A stretch of DNA of 64,000 bases from Pseudomonas sp. PIC25 (GCF_002286785.1 NZ_MUJY01000034.1:26324-90323), one strand, 5' to 3'; positions 8,344 through 17,132 are shown, counted from the first letter of the stretch. Notes: generated by a model not told the origin, from the sequence alone. Translations and numbers: made by a program.

Positions 8344-8868
8344 TTAGTTGAAGACTCGGGCCACAACCGACCGGAGGTTGCTTTCCCCGCCTTTCTTGTT
8401 CTGGGCGTTGCTATTGATCTCGTAATAGAAGGTCCCGATACCCATCAGCATGTTGCCGTACTCCGGATTTTCGGTCGTACCTTCCGCTTCACCAGAGGGG
8501 GCTTGAATGGCATACCAGAGGGTGTTGCGGTCGGGCTCGGTCTTGCCGTCCGAGCCTTGGTAGGCCACGGCACCGGTGAAGCTCGGAACATAGGATGGGG
8601 TTCGGTCAAGGATGCAGAGGGGGGATGTGGACATCTCCTTGCTGCAGCGCTCGGGAGCCTTCATCAGTTTGACGAAGCGCTTTTCTCCATCGCGCAATCC
8701 CGATTCCGCTGAGTTGAACAACCGCTTCTGCTCCAGAGCGCTGCCAGTCATCCGGCTTTCCAGCGTGGTTTCGCGCATGCTGGAAATGGCCAGTAGTGTC
8801 ACGATCAGCAGCATGACCAGGGCGATCAGCAGGGTCGCACCGCGTTGCGTACGGGGGAGGGAGGTCAT
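8344..8868 (-). CDS. pilX: Type IV minor pilin PilX
   Basis: A 174-residue minor pilin. The class III leader MTSLPRTQRG is followed by ATLLIALVMLLIVTLLAIS. The mature protein lacks the Glu at position 5, as expected for PilX and its GspK counterpart. The region after the helix (SSMRETTLESRMTGS) matches PilX proteins. The start codon overlaps the pilW stop (ATGA), giving translational coupling. With PilV and PilW it forms the minor-pilin core that connects PilY1 to the pilus. Confidence 0.9.
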   Translation of the reverse strand: MTSLPRTQRGATLLIALVMLLIVTLLAISSMRETTLESRMTGSALEQKRLFNSAESGLRDGEKRFVKLMKAPERCSKEMSTSPLCILDRTPSYVPSFTGAVAYQGSDGKTEPDRNTLWYAIQAPSGEAEGTTENPEYGNMLMGIGTFYYEINSNAQNKKGGESNLRSVVARVFN

Positions 8869-9650
8869 GGCATCAGGTTCCTCAGGGTGATGTTGCCAAC
8901 GGCGATCTGATAGAGGCGGCCCTGGTCGGCTTTGGCCAGGCTGCCTTGTTCTTCCTTGGAGAGAAGCGCCTTCCAGTCGTCAAGGACCTTGCTGGCGTCG
9001 TCCGTGCGCAAGCGCGCCTGTTCGCTGGCCATGAGCGCCTTATAGCGAACCGAGCGAATGGTTGCGTCGCTGGAGGGTTTGGTGGAGTACCCTTTGATGA
9101 CGCGTTCTTCCTCGGGACCAGTGCCCAGCTCGAAGCGGATATCGGCGATACCTTTCACCAGGATCGCGGATTGGCCATTACGGGAGCACACCAGTTCGCC
9201 ATTCTCGTTGAGCGCCAGTTTCTCGGTGATGGGGGGGGCGTTGGTGTATGGCGTGGTAGGGACATTGCCGGCCTTGTTGCCCAGGCAATCAGTGTCGCCC
9301 GGATAGCGGGGCTGATAACGCAGGCAGATGCCGTTGTCTTCACTGAGCTGTACCGTTTGCCCGGCACCGAATGCCGGACATTCCTTGCTGGCGGCTGTGG
9401 CAGCGAAGGCCGTTTCGAAAGGAGTACTTGGTGTCCGCCGATAGCCGGTCTTCGCTAGCTCCTGATCCAAAACTAGAAGCGTGAATCGACTGTTTTCCTG
9501 ATTCGCGGCTTGGCTTTGCTGGAAGAGGTAATTGCGTTTGTTGTCGATGAAAATCTGCGTGACGCCGAGAATCAAGAAACAACCGATGAGCATGGCGATC
9601 ATCAGTTCGATCAGGGAAAGGCCACGTTGTGCGTGATGAGAAAGAAACAT
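8865..9650 (-). CDS. pilW: Type IV minor pilin PilW
   Basis: A 261-residue minor pilin with leader MFLSHHAQRG and mature start LSLIELMIAMLIGCFLILG, which includes the conserved Glu5. The stretch TQIFIDNKRNYLFQQ following the helix is typical of PilW, the GspJ counterpart. Its GAGGAG ribosome-binding site overlaps the end of pilV, and its stop overlaps the pilX start, so the whole minor-pilin set is one tightly packed operon. Confidence 0.92.
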   Translation of the reverse strand: MFLSHHAQRGLSLIELMIAMLIGCFLILGVTQIFIDNKRNYLFQQSQAANQENSRFTLLVLDQELAKTGYRRTPSTPFETAFAATAASKECPAFGAGQTVQLSEDNGICLRYQPRYPGDTDCLGNKAGNVPTTPYTNAPPITEKLALNENGELVCSRNGQSAILVKGIADIRFELGTGPEEERVIKGYSTKPSSDATIRSVRYKALMASEQARLRTDDASKVLDDWKALLSKEEQGSLAKADQGRLYQIAVGNITLRNLMP

Positions 9651-9659
9651 ACTCGCTCC

Positions 9660-10205
9660 TCAGATTTCCGCACGCAGGCGGTAGCGGCACACTTTCGGGC
9701 CTTCGGTCGTGTCGCTGGCATCCAGGCATTCGCCAGCCTTCACCTTCCATGCCAGTTGGATCTCCACTATAGAGCCCTGTCCGCAGGTACCGCCCGGGGT
9801 CCGGGTATGGCAGACATGGAATTCGTCTTTAAGCAGGTCGGCCGTGACGCCGGGTAGGCGACTGCTGGCCTGCAATGCCCAGCAACCGAGCTGGCGATCG
9901 ACGGACAGGGTTGTGGCCTGGCAGTCCTTTGCGTCTACTTTGGGGAACGCCGAGCCGGGAGTTTTGCGATAATTCTCTTCGGCATCGGCGTTGCTGCGGA
10001 TCAGCTCCAGCAAATCGTTCGCCAACATGGCTGCGGTGTTGCGCTGGACGGAGTCCTGGGTGTACTGGATCGTCCGCGCCTGCATGGCGACCATCCCGAG
10101 TACACCGATAACGATCAGCAACAGGGCAATCAGAACTTCGATCATGCTGAAACCCCGCTGGCAGCGGGGTGCGCGAAGGCCCAGCGTCATCACGAGGTGG
10201 CGCAT
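9660..10205 (-). CDS. pilV: Type IV minor pilin PilV
   Basis: A 181-residue minor pilin. The leader ends QRG and the mature protein begins FSMIEVLIALLLIVIGVLGMVAMQ, with Glu5 present. Four or more cysteines lie in the globular domain (DCQATT, GCWALQ, VCHTRTPGGTC). PilV corresponds to GspI. Of the possible starts, the ATG at 10205 has AGGAG 9 bases upstream, and the reading frame overlaps the end of fimU by 16 bases. Confidence 0.9.
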   Translation of the reverse strand: MRHLVMTLGLRAPRCQRGFSMIEVLIALLLIVIGVLGMVAMQARTIQYTQDSVQRNTAAMLANDLLELIRSNADAEENYRKTPGSAFPKVDAKDCQATTLSVDRQLGCWALQASSRLPGVTADLLKDEFHVCHTRTPGGTCGQGSIVEIQLAWKVKAGECLDASDTTEGPKVCRYRLRAEI

Positions 10206-10651
10206 GCTTTTTTCTCCTGGGTCTTGCTGGAAAGACTGACCCTGCCGCTGTTTTCCACGCTCAGGGTGCGGACCAGAGCCGGTGTGCTCTGGGCACAGAC
10301 AGCGATGGTGAGCGCCGCATCTGCCGTGCCGTTCTGGCGAAAGGTCAAGGTATCGCGGCTGACCTGCAGATCGATGGCCGTGAAGCGCTGCTGGCGAAGT
10401 ACCTTGTCCTTCGTCTTGACGAGCCAGGTACCATCCTTTTGGGTGACCGTAATGGAGCGGCCGCGCGATACCGCTTCGGTGCGCGCGTATTGCAGCAAGC
10501 CGTAGAACTCTTCGCTGGCGCTCTGAAGGCGGTTGCGTCTTACCAGATCGGTAAAGCTCGGAACCGCGATGCTGGCGAAGATGCCGAGAATCGCGACGAT
10601 GACCATGAGCTCTACCAAGGTGAACCCCGATGAGGTCTTTCCCCAGGGCAT
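10190..10651 (-). CDS. fimU: Type IV minor pilin FimU (GspH/FimT-like)
   Basis: A 153-residue minor pilin and first gene of the fimU-pilV-pilW-pilX-pilY1-pilE operon. Leader MPWGKTSSG is followed by FTLVELMVIVAILGIFASIA with Glu5. The phrase SASEEFYGLLQYARTEAVSRG is the GspH/FimU signature, and a C-terminal cysteine is present. FimU joins the PilVWX tip complex to the major pilin. GGAG lies 8 bases before the ATG. The 5' leader is about 150 bases long if the upstream bipartite element is the promoter, and contains a perfect palindrome. Confidence 0.92.
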   Translation of the reverse strand: MPWGKTSSGFTLVELMVIVAILGIFASIAVPSFTDLVRRNRLQSASEEFYGLLQYARTEAVSRGRSITVTQKDGTWLVKTKDKVLRQQRFTAIDLQVSRDTLTFRQNGTADAALTIAVCAQSTPALVRTLSVENSGRVSLSSKTQEKKACATS

Positions 10652-10746
10652 TTTCGTTTCTCCAGGCGTGGGCTAAGCGAGCGCATCACATTGCGTTGCT
10701 CATTCCCTGAGTTGACGTCGCCCGGTTAGTTCGAGGTTTTGTGCTT

Positions 10747-10764
10747 ACCTGCTTTAAAGCAGGT
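10747..10764. promoter_or_regulatory. Perfect 18-bp palindrome in the fimU leader
   Basis: ACCTGCTTTAAAGCAGGT reads the same on both strands. It lies between the upstream bipartite element and the fimU start, where a dimeric regulator or an RNA hairpin could act. No known operator was recognised. Confidence 0.45.
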
Positions 10765-10803
10765 GGATGGCAGGAAGAGTGCGGTTTTCTTCCGACAAAT
10801 GGC

Positions 10804-10860
10804 ATCAGTTGCCACTGATTTTGAAGTGGGGTTTCTAGTGATGTCTGTAGGAAATATCCT
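10804..10860 (-). promoter_or_regulatory. Bipartite upstream element, copy B (fimU operon)
   Basis: On the - strand, AGGATATTTCCTACAG (10860-10845) is followed at 44 bp spacing by CAAAATCAG...AACTGATGCC. The inverted repeat is ATCAGT-N4-ACTGAT (10804-10819). The downstream half is almost identical to copy A; the upstream half is the most divergent of the four. It lies 153 bases before the fimU ATG. Confidence 0.6.
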
Positions 10861-10890
10861 ATTTTTTCTTAAGTTGACTCACGTATTGAC

Positions 10891-10921
10891 CAAAAACAAA
10901 GCCGGAAAATATTCCGGCTTT
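10891..10921 (-). terminator. Intrinsic terminator of the Vfr-like gene
   Basis: A perfect 10-bp stem, AAAGCCGGAA and TTCCGGCTTT with a 4-base loop, is followed on the - strand by GTTTTTGG. It lies 38 bases beyond the Vfr-like stop and just upstream of the fimU promoter element, insulating the two units. Confidence 0.8.
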
Positions 10922-10958
10922 GTGTGGGTTACATGACTTCTGTCAGCGGAAATACTGG

Positions 10959-11750
10959 TCAGGCAGTTTGCTGTGCGGGCGTACGAAAGAATTGGGTTGG
11001 CTTGGTGTTGCCGATACTTTCGTTAATATGACTGGGCTGTGCAGAGAGTAGGCGAGACTCTTCGATGACTTCTTTTTGTTCCAGGGCGTAAAGACTTTGA
11101 GAGTCGGCAGGCGGATTGAAAACCACCATGGTCTTGCCTTTGACCTGCACCAGTCCCTGATTCTCCAGGTTCTTCAGCACACGGCCGACCATTTCTCGCG
11201 AACAACTGATTATCCGGGCGATTTCCTGGCGTGTGATCTTCACTTGGATGCCATCCGGATGGGTCATCGCGCCGGGCTGCGTGCAGAGGTCAAAGAGTGT
11301 GCGAGCGACGCGGTGCGTAATGTCGAGGAAGGTCAGGTCAAAGGCTTTGCGTGTGGTATTGCGCAGGCGTTCGGCCATTTGCTTGATGACCGCGTAGAGC
11401 AGTTCGGGGTCCTGTTTGGCCAGTTCCCGGAAACGTTCATAACTGACCTCCGCCACTTCGCATTCGGTCTTCGCGATAACCCAGGCGCTACGCGTCTGCT
11501 TCGGTCCCTCGCGATCGAACAGGCCCATTTCACCGAAGAATTCTCCGGATTTCAGGTAGGTGATGATGAGTTCACGCCCGGTGTCGTCATCGATCAATAC
11601 ACTCATCGATCCCTTGATGATCAGATACAAGGTTTCGCAACGATCGCCTGGGCAGATTACGGTGCTTTTGGCGGGATACCGCCGGTAGTGGCAATGGGTG
11701 AGAAACTTTTCAAGATTCTTGATCTTTGGAGCGAGAGTTGTCAGTGGCAT
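10959..11750 (-). CDS. Vfr-like CRP/FNR family regulator (paralogue)
   Basis: A 263-residue cAMP-receptor-type activator. The N-terminal half is a cyclic-nucleotide domain with the phosphate-binding cassette FFGEMGLF...TRSAW (the Arg-Ser pair that grips cAMP is kept). A dimerisation helix (MAERLRNTTRKAF) and a winged helix-turn-helix follow (KITRQEIARIISCSREMVGR with VLKNLENQGL). The HTH is nearly identical to Vfr as I remember it, so similar DNA sites are likely. Vfr stops soon after KGKTMVVF, whereas this protein runs on for roughly 50 polar residues. The ATG at 11750 aligns with the Vfr start. A longer GTG reading (to 11927) adds 59 residues that look non-coding. It lies beside the minor pilins and has copy C of the shared upstream element. 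Confidence 0.85.
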   Translation of the reverse strand: MPLTTLAPKIKNLEKFLTHCHYRRYPAKSTVICPGDRCETLYLIIKGSMSVLIDDDTGRELIITYLKSGEFFGEMGLFDREGPKQTRSAWVIAKTECEVAEVSYERFRELAKQDPELLYAVIKQMAERLRNTTRKAFDLTFLDITHRVARTLFDLCTQPGAMTHPDGIQVKITRQEIARIISCSREMVGRVLKNLENQGLVQVKGKTMVVFNPPADSQSLYALEQKEVIEESRLLSAQPSHINESIGNTKPTQFFRTPAQQTA

Positions 11751-12005
11751 TTTTAGTCCCAATACAGAAGAGAGGTTCTCTATCTTGTTTGGTGGAGGAA
11801 ACTCACCGGCAATGGATCGCATTGCATGGAGTTTGAATCTCTTCGATTCGCGGAACTTACGTTTCCGTGTTCCTCCAGGTTGCGCATGGAGCCTTGGGTG
11901 AAGATTCGCCGTACCGCTTTTCGCCACTGATTCGGCTGTTGCCGTTACTCCTGGGCGCCCGGTTACGGATGCGTCCTACGGTGACTCTTCTTGGCGCCAG
12001 GAGCT

Positions 12006-12060
12006 ATCGGAATTGGCTGGTTTTTAGGTGGGGGGTGGGTAGGGATTTGTAGGGTATTTC
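12006..12060 (-). promoter_or_regulatory. Bipartite upstream element, copy C (Vfr-like gene)
   Basis: On the - strand, GGAAATACCCTACAAATCCC then TACCCACCCCC (12060-12030) is followed by TAAAAACCAG...TTCCGATAGC. ATCCCTACCC occurs as in copies A and D, with a second CCCTAC word 11 bp upstream. The spacing to the downstream half is 34 bp instead of 44-45, one helical turn shorter. It lies 256 bases before the ATG at 11750. Confidence 0.5.
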
Positions 12061-12068
12061 CTATTTTC

Positions 12069-12088
12069 AAAAAGTGCCGAACGCCACT
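12069..12088 (-). terminator. Weak terminator-like hairpin after the response regulator
   Basis: On the - strand AGTGGCGTTCGGCACT is followed by TTTTT. The stem has one G-G mismatch and overlaps the stop codon of the response regulator. It would separate that operon from the Vfr-like promoter immediately downstream. Confidence 0.4.
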
Positions 12089-12717
12089 CAGACGATCTTA
12101 TGCGCGATGCTGTAGCGGATCAGATCGGCATTGCTGGAGAAGCCCATTTTTTCCATCAGACGTGCCTTGTGAGTGCTCACGGTCTTGTTGCTTATCGCCA
12201 GTTCCGTTGCGATCTGGTTGACGCTCAGGCCGCGCGCGAGCAGCCGCAGAATCTGTAGTTCCCGGCGGGTGAGGTCGTCGTGATCGGCGCGCTGCCCGAA
12301 GCCGCTCGCTTCCAGGGCCATCTGTTCGGCAAGTTGCGGATCGATGAAAGGTGCGCCGGCAACGACGCGGCGAATAGCAGTGAGCAGGGCCTCGGGGTCG
12401 CGGTCCTTGGTCAGGTAGCCCAGAGCCCCGGCCTTGAGCGCACGCTGGGCGATCTGGGTTTCGTTGTGCATGCTGAGTACCAGGATGGGCAGCAGAGGAT
12501 AGTGTGTGTGTACGCGGGCGATCAGGTCCTCGCCAGCGATCCCCGGCATACTCATGTCGAGCAGGAGCAGGTCGATGCCACCGGCTCTCAGTTGATCGAG
12601 CACTTCGATACCGCTTTCGGCTTCGCCAACCACGATCAGGTCATCGACCAGGGCGAAGAGCTGCTTCAGACCTTCACGCATGATGGCATGGTCATCGGCT
12701 ATGAGTACGCGAATCAT
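12088..12717 (-). CDS. NarL/FixJ-family response regulator
   Basis: A 209-residue two-component regulator. The receiver domain carries the acidic pair in LIADDH, the phosphorylation site Asp54 (LLLLDMSMPG), a conserved Ser in VLSMHN and Lys in YLTKD. A LuxR-type DNA-binding domain follows (LTRRELQILRLLARGLSVNQ, then IATELAISNKTVSTHKARLM). The ATG at 12717 is preceded by a strong GGAGG. The partner kinase gene ends 70 bases upstream, so the pair is one operon. Targets are unknown. Upstream elements A, C and D contain TACCCRC words close to the NarL heptamer TACYYMT, which makes this regulator a candidate for that regulon. Confidence 0.9.
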   Translation of the reverse strand: MIRVLIADDHAIMREGLKQLFALVDDLIVVGEAESGIEVLDQLRAGGIDLLLLDMSMPGIAGEDLIARVHTHYPLLPILVLSMHNETQIAQRALKAGALGYLTKDRDPEALLTAIRRVVAGAPFIDPQLAEQMALEASGFGQRADHDDLTRRELQILRLLARGLSVNQIATELAISNKTVSTHKARLMEKMGFSSNADLIRYSIAHKIV

Positions 12718-12787
12718 TTGACCTCCGAAGCAAAGGTGAGAAGAAGAGCCTTGGATGGAGCGAGCAAGAACGCTCCGATGCGACTGC

Positions 12788-15700
12788 TCATGGGGTTTCC
12801 TGTGCGATGTTGACGGGCATCTGCAACCTGATGGTCGTGCCATTTCCCGGAGAGCTGATGATGCTCACCTTGCCCCCTAGCATGAGTCCTCGTTCCTGCA
12901 TGCCTGCCAGACCGAATGTCTTCTTGCGGGGCGCTGTCGTATCGAATCCCCTGCCGTTGTCGGCAATTTCCAGCAAGTAGCTGCCGCTATTGCAGGAGAG
13001 GGAGATATCGACCCGGCTCGCGGCGGCATGGCGGGCGATGTTGGTGAGCGATTCCTGGACGACGCGGAAAGCAGCCGTGGCGTGTTCGTCGTCGATCTGC
13101 AAGGGCTCCTTCGGAATTTCCAGATGACACTCCAGACCGGTGTGCTCAGTGAACTCCGTCACCAGCCATTCGAGGGCCAGGGGAAGCCCCATATTGAGTG
13201 CGGCCGGGCGCAGACTGGAGGCGACGTTACGGACGACACGGATGGTCTTGTCGACCAGGGTCATCAGGCCCTGGATACGTTTCACCAGGAGCGGGTTGTT
13301 CTTGCCGAACTGGAAGCGCAGCAGGGAAATTCCCATGCGCAATGCCGTCAGGTGCTGGCCCAGTTCGTCGTGAATCTCCCGGGCGATGCGTTTGCGCTCT
13401 TCCTCTCGCGCGGTTTCGCGGCGACGGGAAAGGTCCCGCAGCCGTGCGTGCGATTCTTCCAGGCTGCGCTCGGCGGCGCGGATTGCCGAAATATCGCGGC
13501 CGATCGCCAGGATGGACGTAACGGAACCGTTGCGATCGCATTCCGGAACGAGCCGCACGTGTTGGACGATGGGGTTCTGCTGCTCGTTATGCAGCCCGTC
13601 GAACAGCAGTTCTGCCTCTGCGGGAATGCCGCTGCTGGCCACTCTCATGATCTCGTCCGACATCTGCGAGTTAGTGCCTGGCATGGCGTTGAGACGCTTG
13701 CCGCGCAGATCGGTGAGCGTGACTCCGAGCAGGTTTTCGAAGGCCGGGTTGGCATAGAGGCAGCGTGCCTTCGTGTCATAGCGGGAAATGAAGTCGGGGG
13801 CGTTCTCGACCAGCGCACGGAATTCTTCTTCACGCCGGTGAAGGATCTGTTCCGCACGCTTGCGCTCGGTGATATCCCGGGCGATACCGATGACCCGGTA
13901 TACATGGCCTGACTCATGGTGCAGCGGGATCAGCGTCAAGTGGAAGTCGCGCGTTCCGATGGGCAGGTGCAGCCGTATCTCTTCGTCAATGGGCGTACCC
14001 GTTTTCAGGCAGGTGTGGTACTTGGCGATCGCTCGTTGTGCCAGTTGGCCAGGGAGCGCCTCTTCCAAGGTCTGGCCGATCAGGCCAGCGTGGGGTATAC
14101 CGAGGAACTTCGCTCCGGCGGGGTTGACCTCGATGCTGCGGAACTCGCCGCCCTGCGTCACTTCCAGCAGGAAGAGGGCGTCCATGGAGTTGTCGAATAT
14201 TTCCCGGTAGCGTTGCTCGCTTTCTTTTAGCCGGGCCTCGTCCCGCTTGCGCTGGATCGCGATGGCCGCCAAGTGGGTGACCTGGTGTACCTGCCGCAGG
14301 TCTTCTTCGGTCGGTCGGCCCGGTTTCGGGAGATAGATGCAGAAGGTGCCCAGCACCTCGCCCGACGAACCGAGAATGGGTTCGGACCAGCAGGCCTGCA
14401 GGCCGGCATCGATGGCCAGGGGGCTGATACCGTGCCAATTCGGATCGGCGCTGATGTCTTCCGTGATCACGGTTTCCTTGCGCCAGGCGCAGGTTCCGCA
14501 AGTGCCGATGCCCTCACCGATGGGAATCCTACTGAGTTTGCTGTTGTAGCGTTCGGGCAGGCTGGGTGCTGCGCCGAAGACAAGGTGCTTCTTGTCGTCG
14601 TCCATCAACATGATCGAGGCCAGGAAATCGGGCCGGGTTTTTTCCATGTACTCGGCGACCAGGACGAGCACTTCCGGTAGCGAACCGCCATGGGCGAGAT
14701 GCTCGAAAATCCGCAGTCGGGCTTCTTCCTGTCGCTCGTGCTTTTTCATGGCGGTGACGTTGTAGCACTTGGCGAGGACGCTCACGATCTCACCGTTCAG
14801 GCCTTTTTCCGCAACGAACTGAGTGGCGTAGCTGATGATTTCGCCGGTTTCGATGGACGGCCATTCGATGATCGCTTCGGCGGGCTGGCCGGTCTGCAGG
14901 ACGCCGGTGAGAATCGCCTTGTAGGTCTCTATCGGCGTAATGGCGCCCCAGCCCACCTCGACTGGCGCATTCATGGTCTTCTCGCGTGGCACTCCGAGTT
15001 CCCGCTCGTGCGTCTTGTTGACATAAGTGCGGCGAAGGTCACGATCGTAGCGGACGATGATATGGGGGGAGTTTTCAGCCAGCGTGCGGAACTGCTGCTC
15101 CCTGGCCCGGAGCAGTTCCTCCATGTGCTTGCTTTCGGTGATGTCGCGGCTGACACCGACGATCCGGTAGATTCGGTCGTGTTCGTCCCGTACCGGAATC
15201 ATCGTGCCCGCTATGGTGCGCGAACCGGCACCCAGCACCAGTTCGGACTCCCACTCCACGCTGTTGCCGCTATGCAAGGCGCGGCGGAGTTCTCCAAGGA
15301 CGAAGTCTGACGTGGATGTCTCTGCGAACTCCCCCAGGAACCTGCCGATGAGCTGGCTGCGGGGCCAGCCGGAAACCCGCTCGAAGGCGGCGTTGATTTC
15401 CAGGTAACGGAATCGTTCGTCTTCCGTTACTTCGAGCAGATACAGGCAATCCGAAGAGTTCTCGAAGACTTCGCGATAGTGGCGCTCGCGCTCCTGGCGT
15501 TCCGCTTCCAGGCGCTTCCTTCGCGAGATGTCCCTGGCCAGCGCCAGGTTGTATTCCTTGCCGTTGAACGTGAAGTAACTGACGGTGACTTCAACGGGGA
15601 AGATGGCCCCGTCACGGGCCTTGTGGACCGTTTCGAAGGTGCCGGTGCCGTCCTTGCGAATGGCCGTCAGTTTTTCGATGGCCGCCGCGAGCGAGTAATC

Positions 15701-17056
15701 AGGCGCGATGTCCGGTATGGACATGCCCAGTAGATCCACCTCGCTATAACCCAGGCTACGGCAGGCTTCGTGATTCACGTAGTGGAAGCGGGCCTGCATA
15801 TCGAGCACGTATGCGGCTTCATGCACGTGGTCGAGAGCGAAATCCAGCAGGGCGAGACGTTCCTGGGCAGCCTTGTCCTGGGTGATGTCCTCGAAGAAGG
15901 AAACGTAATAGGGTGGGGTATCGTGCGGTGAAGTCACGACGTTGGCGGCCAGGCGCACCCAGACGAAGTGGCCGTCCCGATGACGGTAGCGCTTCTCGAT
16001 ATGCTGCGGGAGAGAGGCCTCGTTCGCGATCTGGCGCAACAGTTCGTTGCCTTTGTCCTGATCGTCGGGGTGTGTCAGAGCCTGCGAAGTCGTCTGCAAC
16101 AGCTCCGCCTCCGTGTAGCCAAGCATGTCGCAGAGCGTGCGATTGGCGCTAAGCCAGCGGCCCTCCATGGAGAGCAGGGCCATACCGATACCGGCGCATT
16201 CGAACGCCTTGCGAAAGCGCTCCTCGCTTTCCCGCAGGGCCTGTTCGATCTGCTTGCGTTCGGTGACATCGTGCAGGAAACCGTACCAGATGATGCTGCC
16301 GTCGCTCTCGATGGTGGGCTGGGAGCGGCCCTCGATCCAGACGATACCCCGCTCGGAATGGCGAATCCGATACTCGCAGCGCCAGGGTTCGAGCGTGCGG
16401 GCCGACTCAGCGATGGTCGCCATGACCCGTTCGTAATCGCCGGGATGGATCTGCTTGAAGAGAGGGGAAACGTCATCCACCAGTTCGGCTGGGTTCAAGC
16501 CGAAGAGTTTTTCGTATCCCCGGGTCGACCAGGATGGAACGCTATGTCGTCCGTTGGCCCCCTGACGGTAGATGCCGATAACGCCCGGAGCGGTTTCCGT
16601 CACCTTTTCCAGCCATTGGTTCTGCTCGAGGCGCTCCCGCAGGCGCTGGGCTTCCGCCTTGCGGCGTTCAGTCGTTTCGGTGATTTCCAGGACGATGCGT
16701 CGCACCTGCCCGTCGTGGCGCTGGAAACTGAGCTGGGTCAGGCCGCGAAGCATCCGCCCCTGCTTGCCCAGGTAGTTGGATTCCAGCTGGATACGCATGG
16801 CTCCGCTGTGCAGCGCGTGTTCCCATTCCTTGCAGAACGCTTCGGTATCCTCTGGTGCCAGCAGGTCCCTGATATTCCGTTCGGCCAGTTCGGCCTCGGA
16901 AAAACCAGTGATCGTACAGAGAGCCGGATTCGCCCGAACGAACGAGCCATCCCCGGCGAGGAGGGCAACCCCCGTCGACATCGTTTCCAAGGCGTCCTGA
17001 AGCCATTCGGAGCCTTGCATGGCTTGTGCTGCTTCGTTCGTTACACCGGACGACAT
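12788..17056 (-). CDS. Large cytoplasmic multi-PAS/GAF sensor histidine kinase (HisKA_3 type)
   Basis: A 1422-residue kinase with no evident membrane segment. In order I read about six PAS modules (roughly residues 20-770, several preceded by ESEERF/REQQF linkers and followed by ITERK-type PAC ends), one GAF domain (about 790-945; IPIGEGIGTCGTCAWRKETV), two more PAS modules (about 955-1200), a HisKA_3 dimerisation domain (RIAREIHDELGQHLTALRMG, phospho-His in IHDE) and a HATPase domain (FRVVQESLTNIARHA; ADNGRGFD; GLAGMQERGLMLGG). NarL-family kinases of this type phosphorylate LuxR-type regulators, fitting the downstream gene. The input is unknown; PAS and GAF domains commonly bind haem, flavin or small molecules. 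Repeated PAS modules make internal duplication likely. Confidence 0.9.
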   Translation of the reverse strand: MSSGVTNEAAQAMQGSEWLQDALETMSTGVALLAGDGSFVRANPALCTITGFSEAELAERNIRDLLAPEDTEAFCKEWEHALHSGAMRIQLESNYLGKQGRMLRGLTQLSFQRHDGQVRRIVLEITETTERRKAEAQRLRERLEQNQWLEKVTETAPGVIGIYRQGANGRHSVPSWSTRGYEKLFGLNPAELVDDVSPLFKQIHPGDYERVMATIAESARTLEPWRCEYRIRHSERGIVWIEGRSQPTIESDGSIIWYGFLHDVTERKQIEQALRESEERFRKAFECAGIGMALLSMEGRWLSANRTLCDMLGYTEAELLQTTSQALTHPDDQDKGNELLRQIANEASLPQHIEKRYRHRDGHFVWVRLAANVVTSPHDTPPYYVSFFEDITQDKAAQERLALLDFALDHVHEAAYVLDMQARFHYVNHEACRSLGYSEVDLLGMSIPDIAPDYSLAAAIEKLTAIRKDGTGTFETVHKARDGAIFPVEVTVSYFTFNGKEYNLALARDISRRKRLEAERQERERHYREVFENSSDCLYLLEVTEDERFRYLEINAAFERVSGWPRSQLIGRFLGEFAETSTSDFVLGELRRALHSGNSVEWESELVLGAGSRTIAGTMIPVRDEHDRIYRIVGVSRDITESKHMEELLRAREQQFRTLAENSPHIIVRYDRDLRRTYVNKTHERELGVPREKTMNAPVEVGWGAITPIETYKAILTGVLQTGQPAEAIIEWPSIETGEIISYATQFVAEKGLNGEIVSVLAKCYNVTAMKKHERQEEARLRIFEHLAHGGSLPEVLVLVAEYMEKTRPDFLASIMLMDDDKKHLVFGAAPSLPERYNSKLSRIPIGEGIGTCGTCAWRKETVITEDISADPNWHGISPLAIDAGLQACWSEPILGSSGEVLGTFCIYLPKPGRPTEEDLRQVHQVTHLAAIAIQRKRDEARLKESEQRYREIFDNSMDALFLLEVTQGGEFRSIEVNPAGAKFLGIPHAGLIGQTLEEALPGQLAQRAIAKYHTCLKTGTPIDEEIRLHLPIGTRDFHLTLIPLHHESGHVYRVIGIARDITERKRAEQILHRREEEFRALVENAPDFISRYDTKARCLYANPAFENLLGVTLTDLRGKRLNAMPGTNSQMSDEIMRVASSGIPAEAELLFDGLHNEQQNPIVQHVRLVPECDRNGSVTSILAIGRDISAIRAAERSLEESHARLRDLSRRRETAREEERKRIAREIHDELGQHLTALRMGISLLRFQFGKNNPLLVKRIQGLMTLVDKTIRVVRNVASSLRPAALNMGLPLALEWLVTEFTEHTGLECHLEIPKEPLQIDDEHATAAFRVVQESLTNIARHAAASRVDISLSCNSGSYLLEIADNGRGFDTTAPRKKTFGLAGMQERGLMLGGKVSIISSPGNGTTIRLQMPVNIAQETP

Positions 17057-17132
17057 GCTAATTGGTCCTCACTGTTCCGCGGAGTCCGTTCCGCAGGCTG
17101 CATCAGGGTTGCTCGTCTCGTTTGCCGGGGCG

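Noticed and set aside
10804..10830. A sigma-54 promoter (GG-N10-GC) in the downstream half of the fimU element
   Set aside because: The GG to GC spacing on the - strand is 8, and copies A, C and D do not keep the pattern.
11751..11927. Extended N-terminus of the Vfr-like protein from a GTG at 11927
   Set aside because: The extra 59 residues show no domain and lie outside the Vfr alignment; ATG at 11750 matches the family start.
12000..12030. A sigma-28 (FliA) promoter in element C, from TAAA...CCGATAG
   Set aside because: The spacing between TAAA and CCGATA is shorter than the accepted range, and the other copies lack a convincing match.
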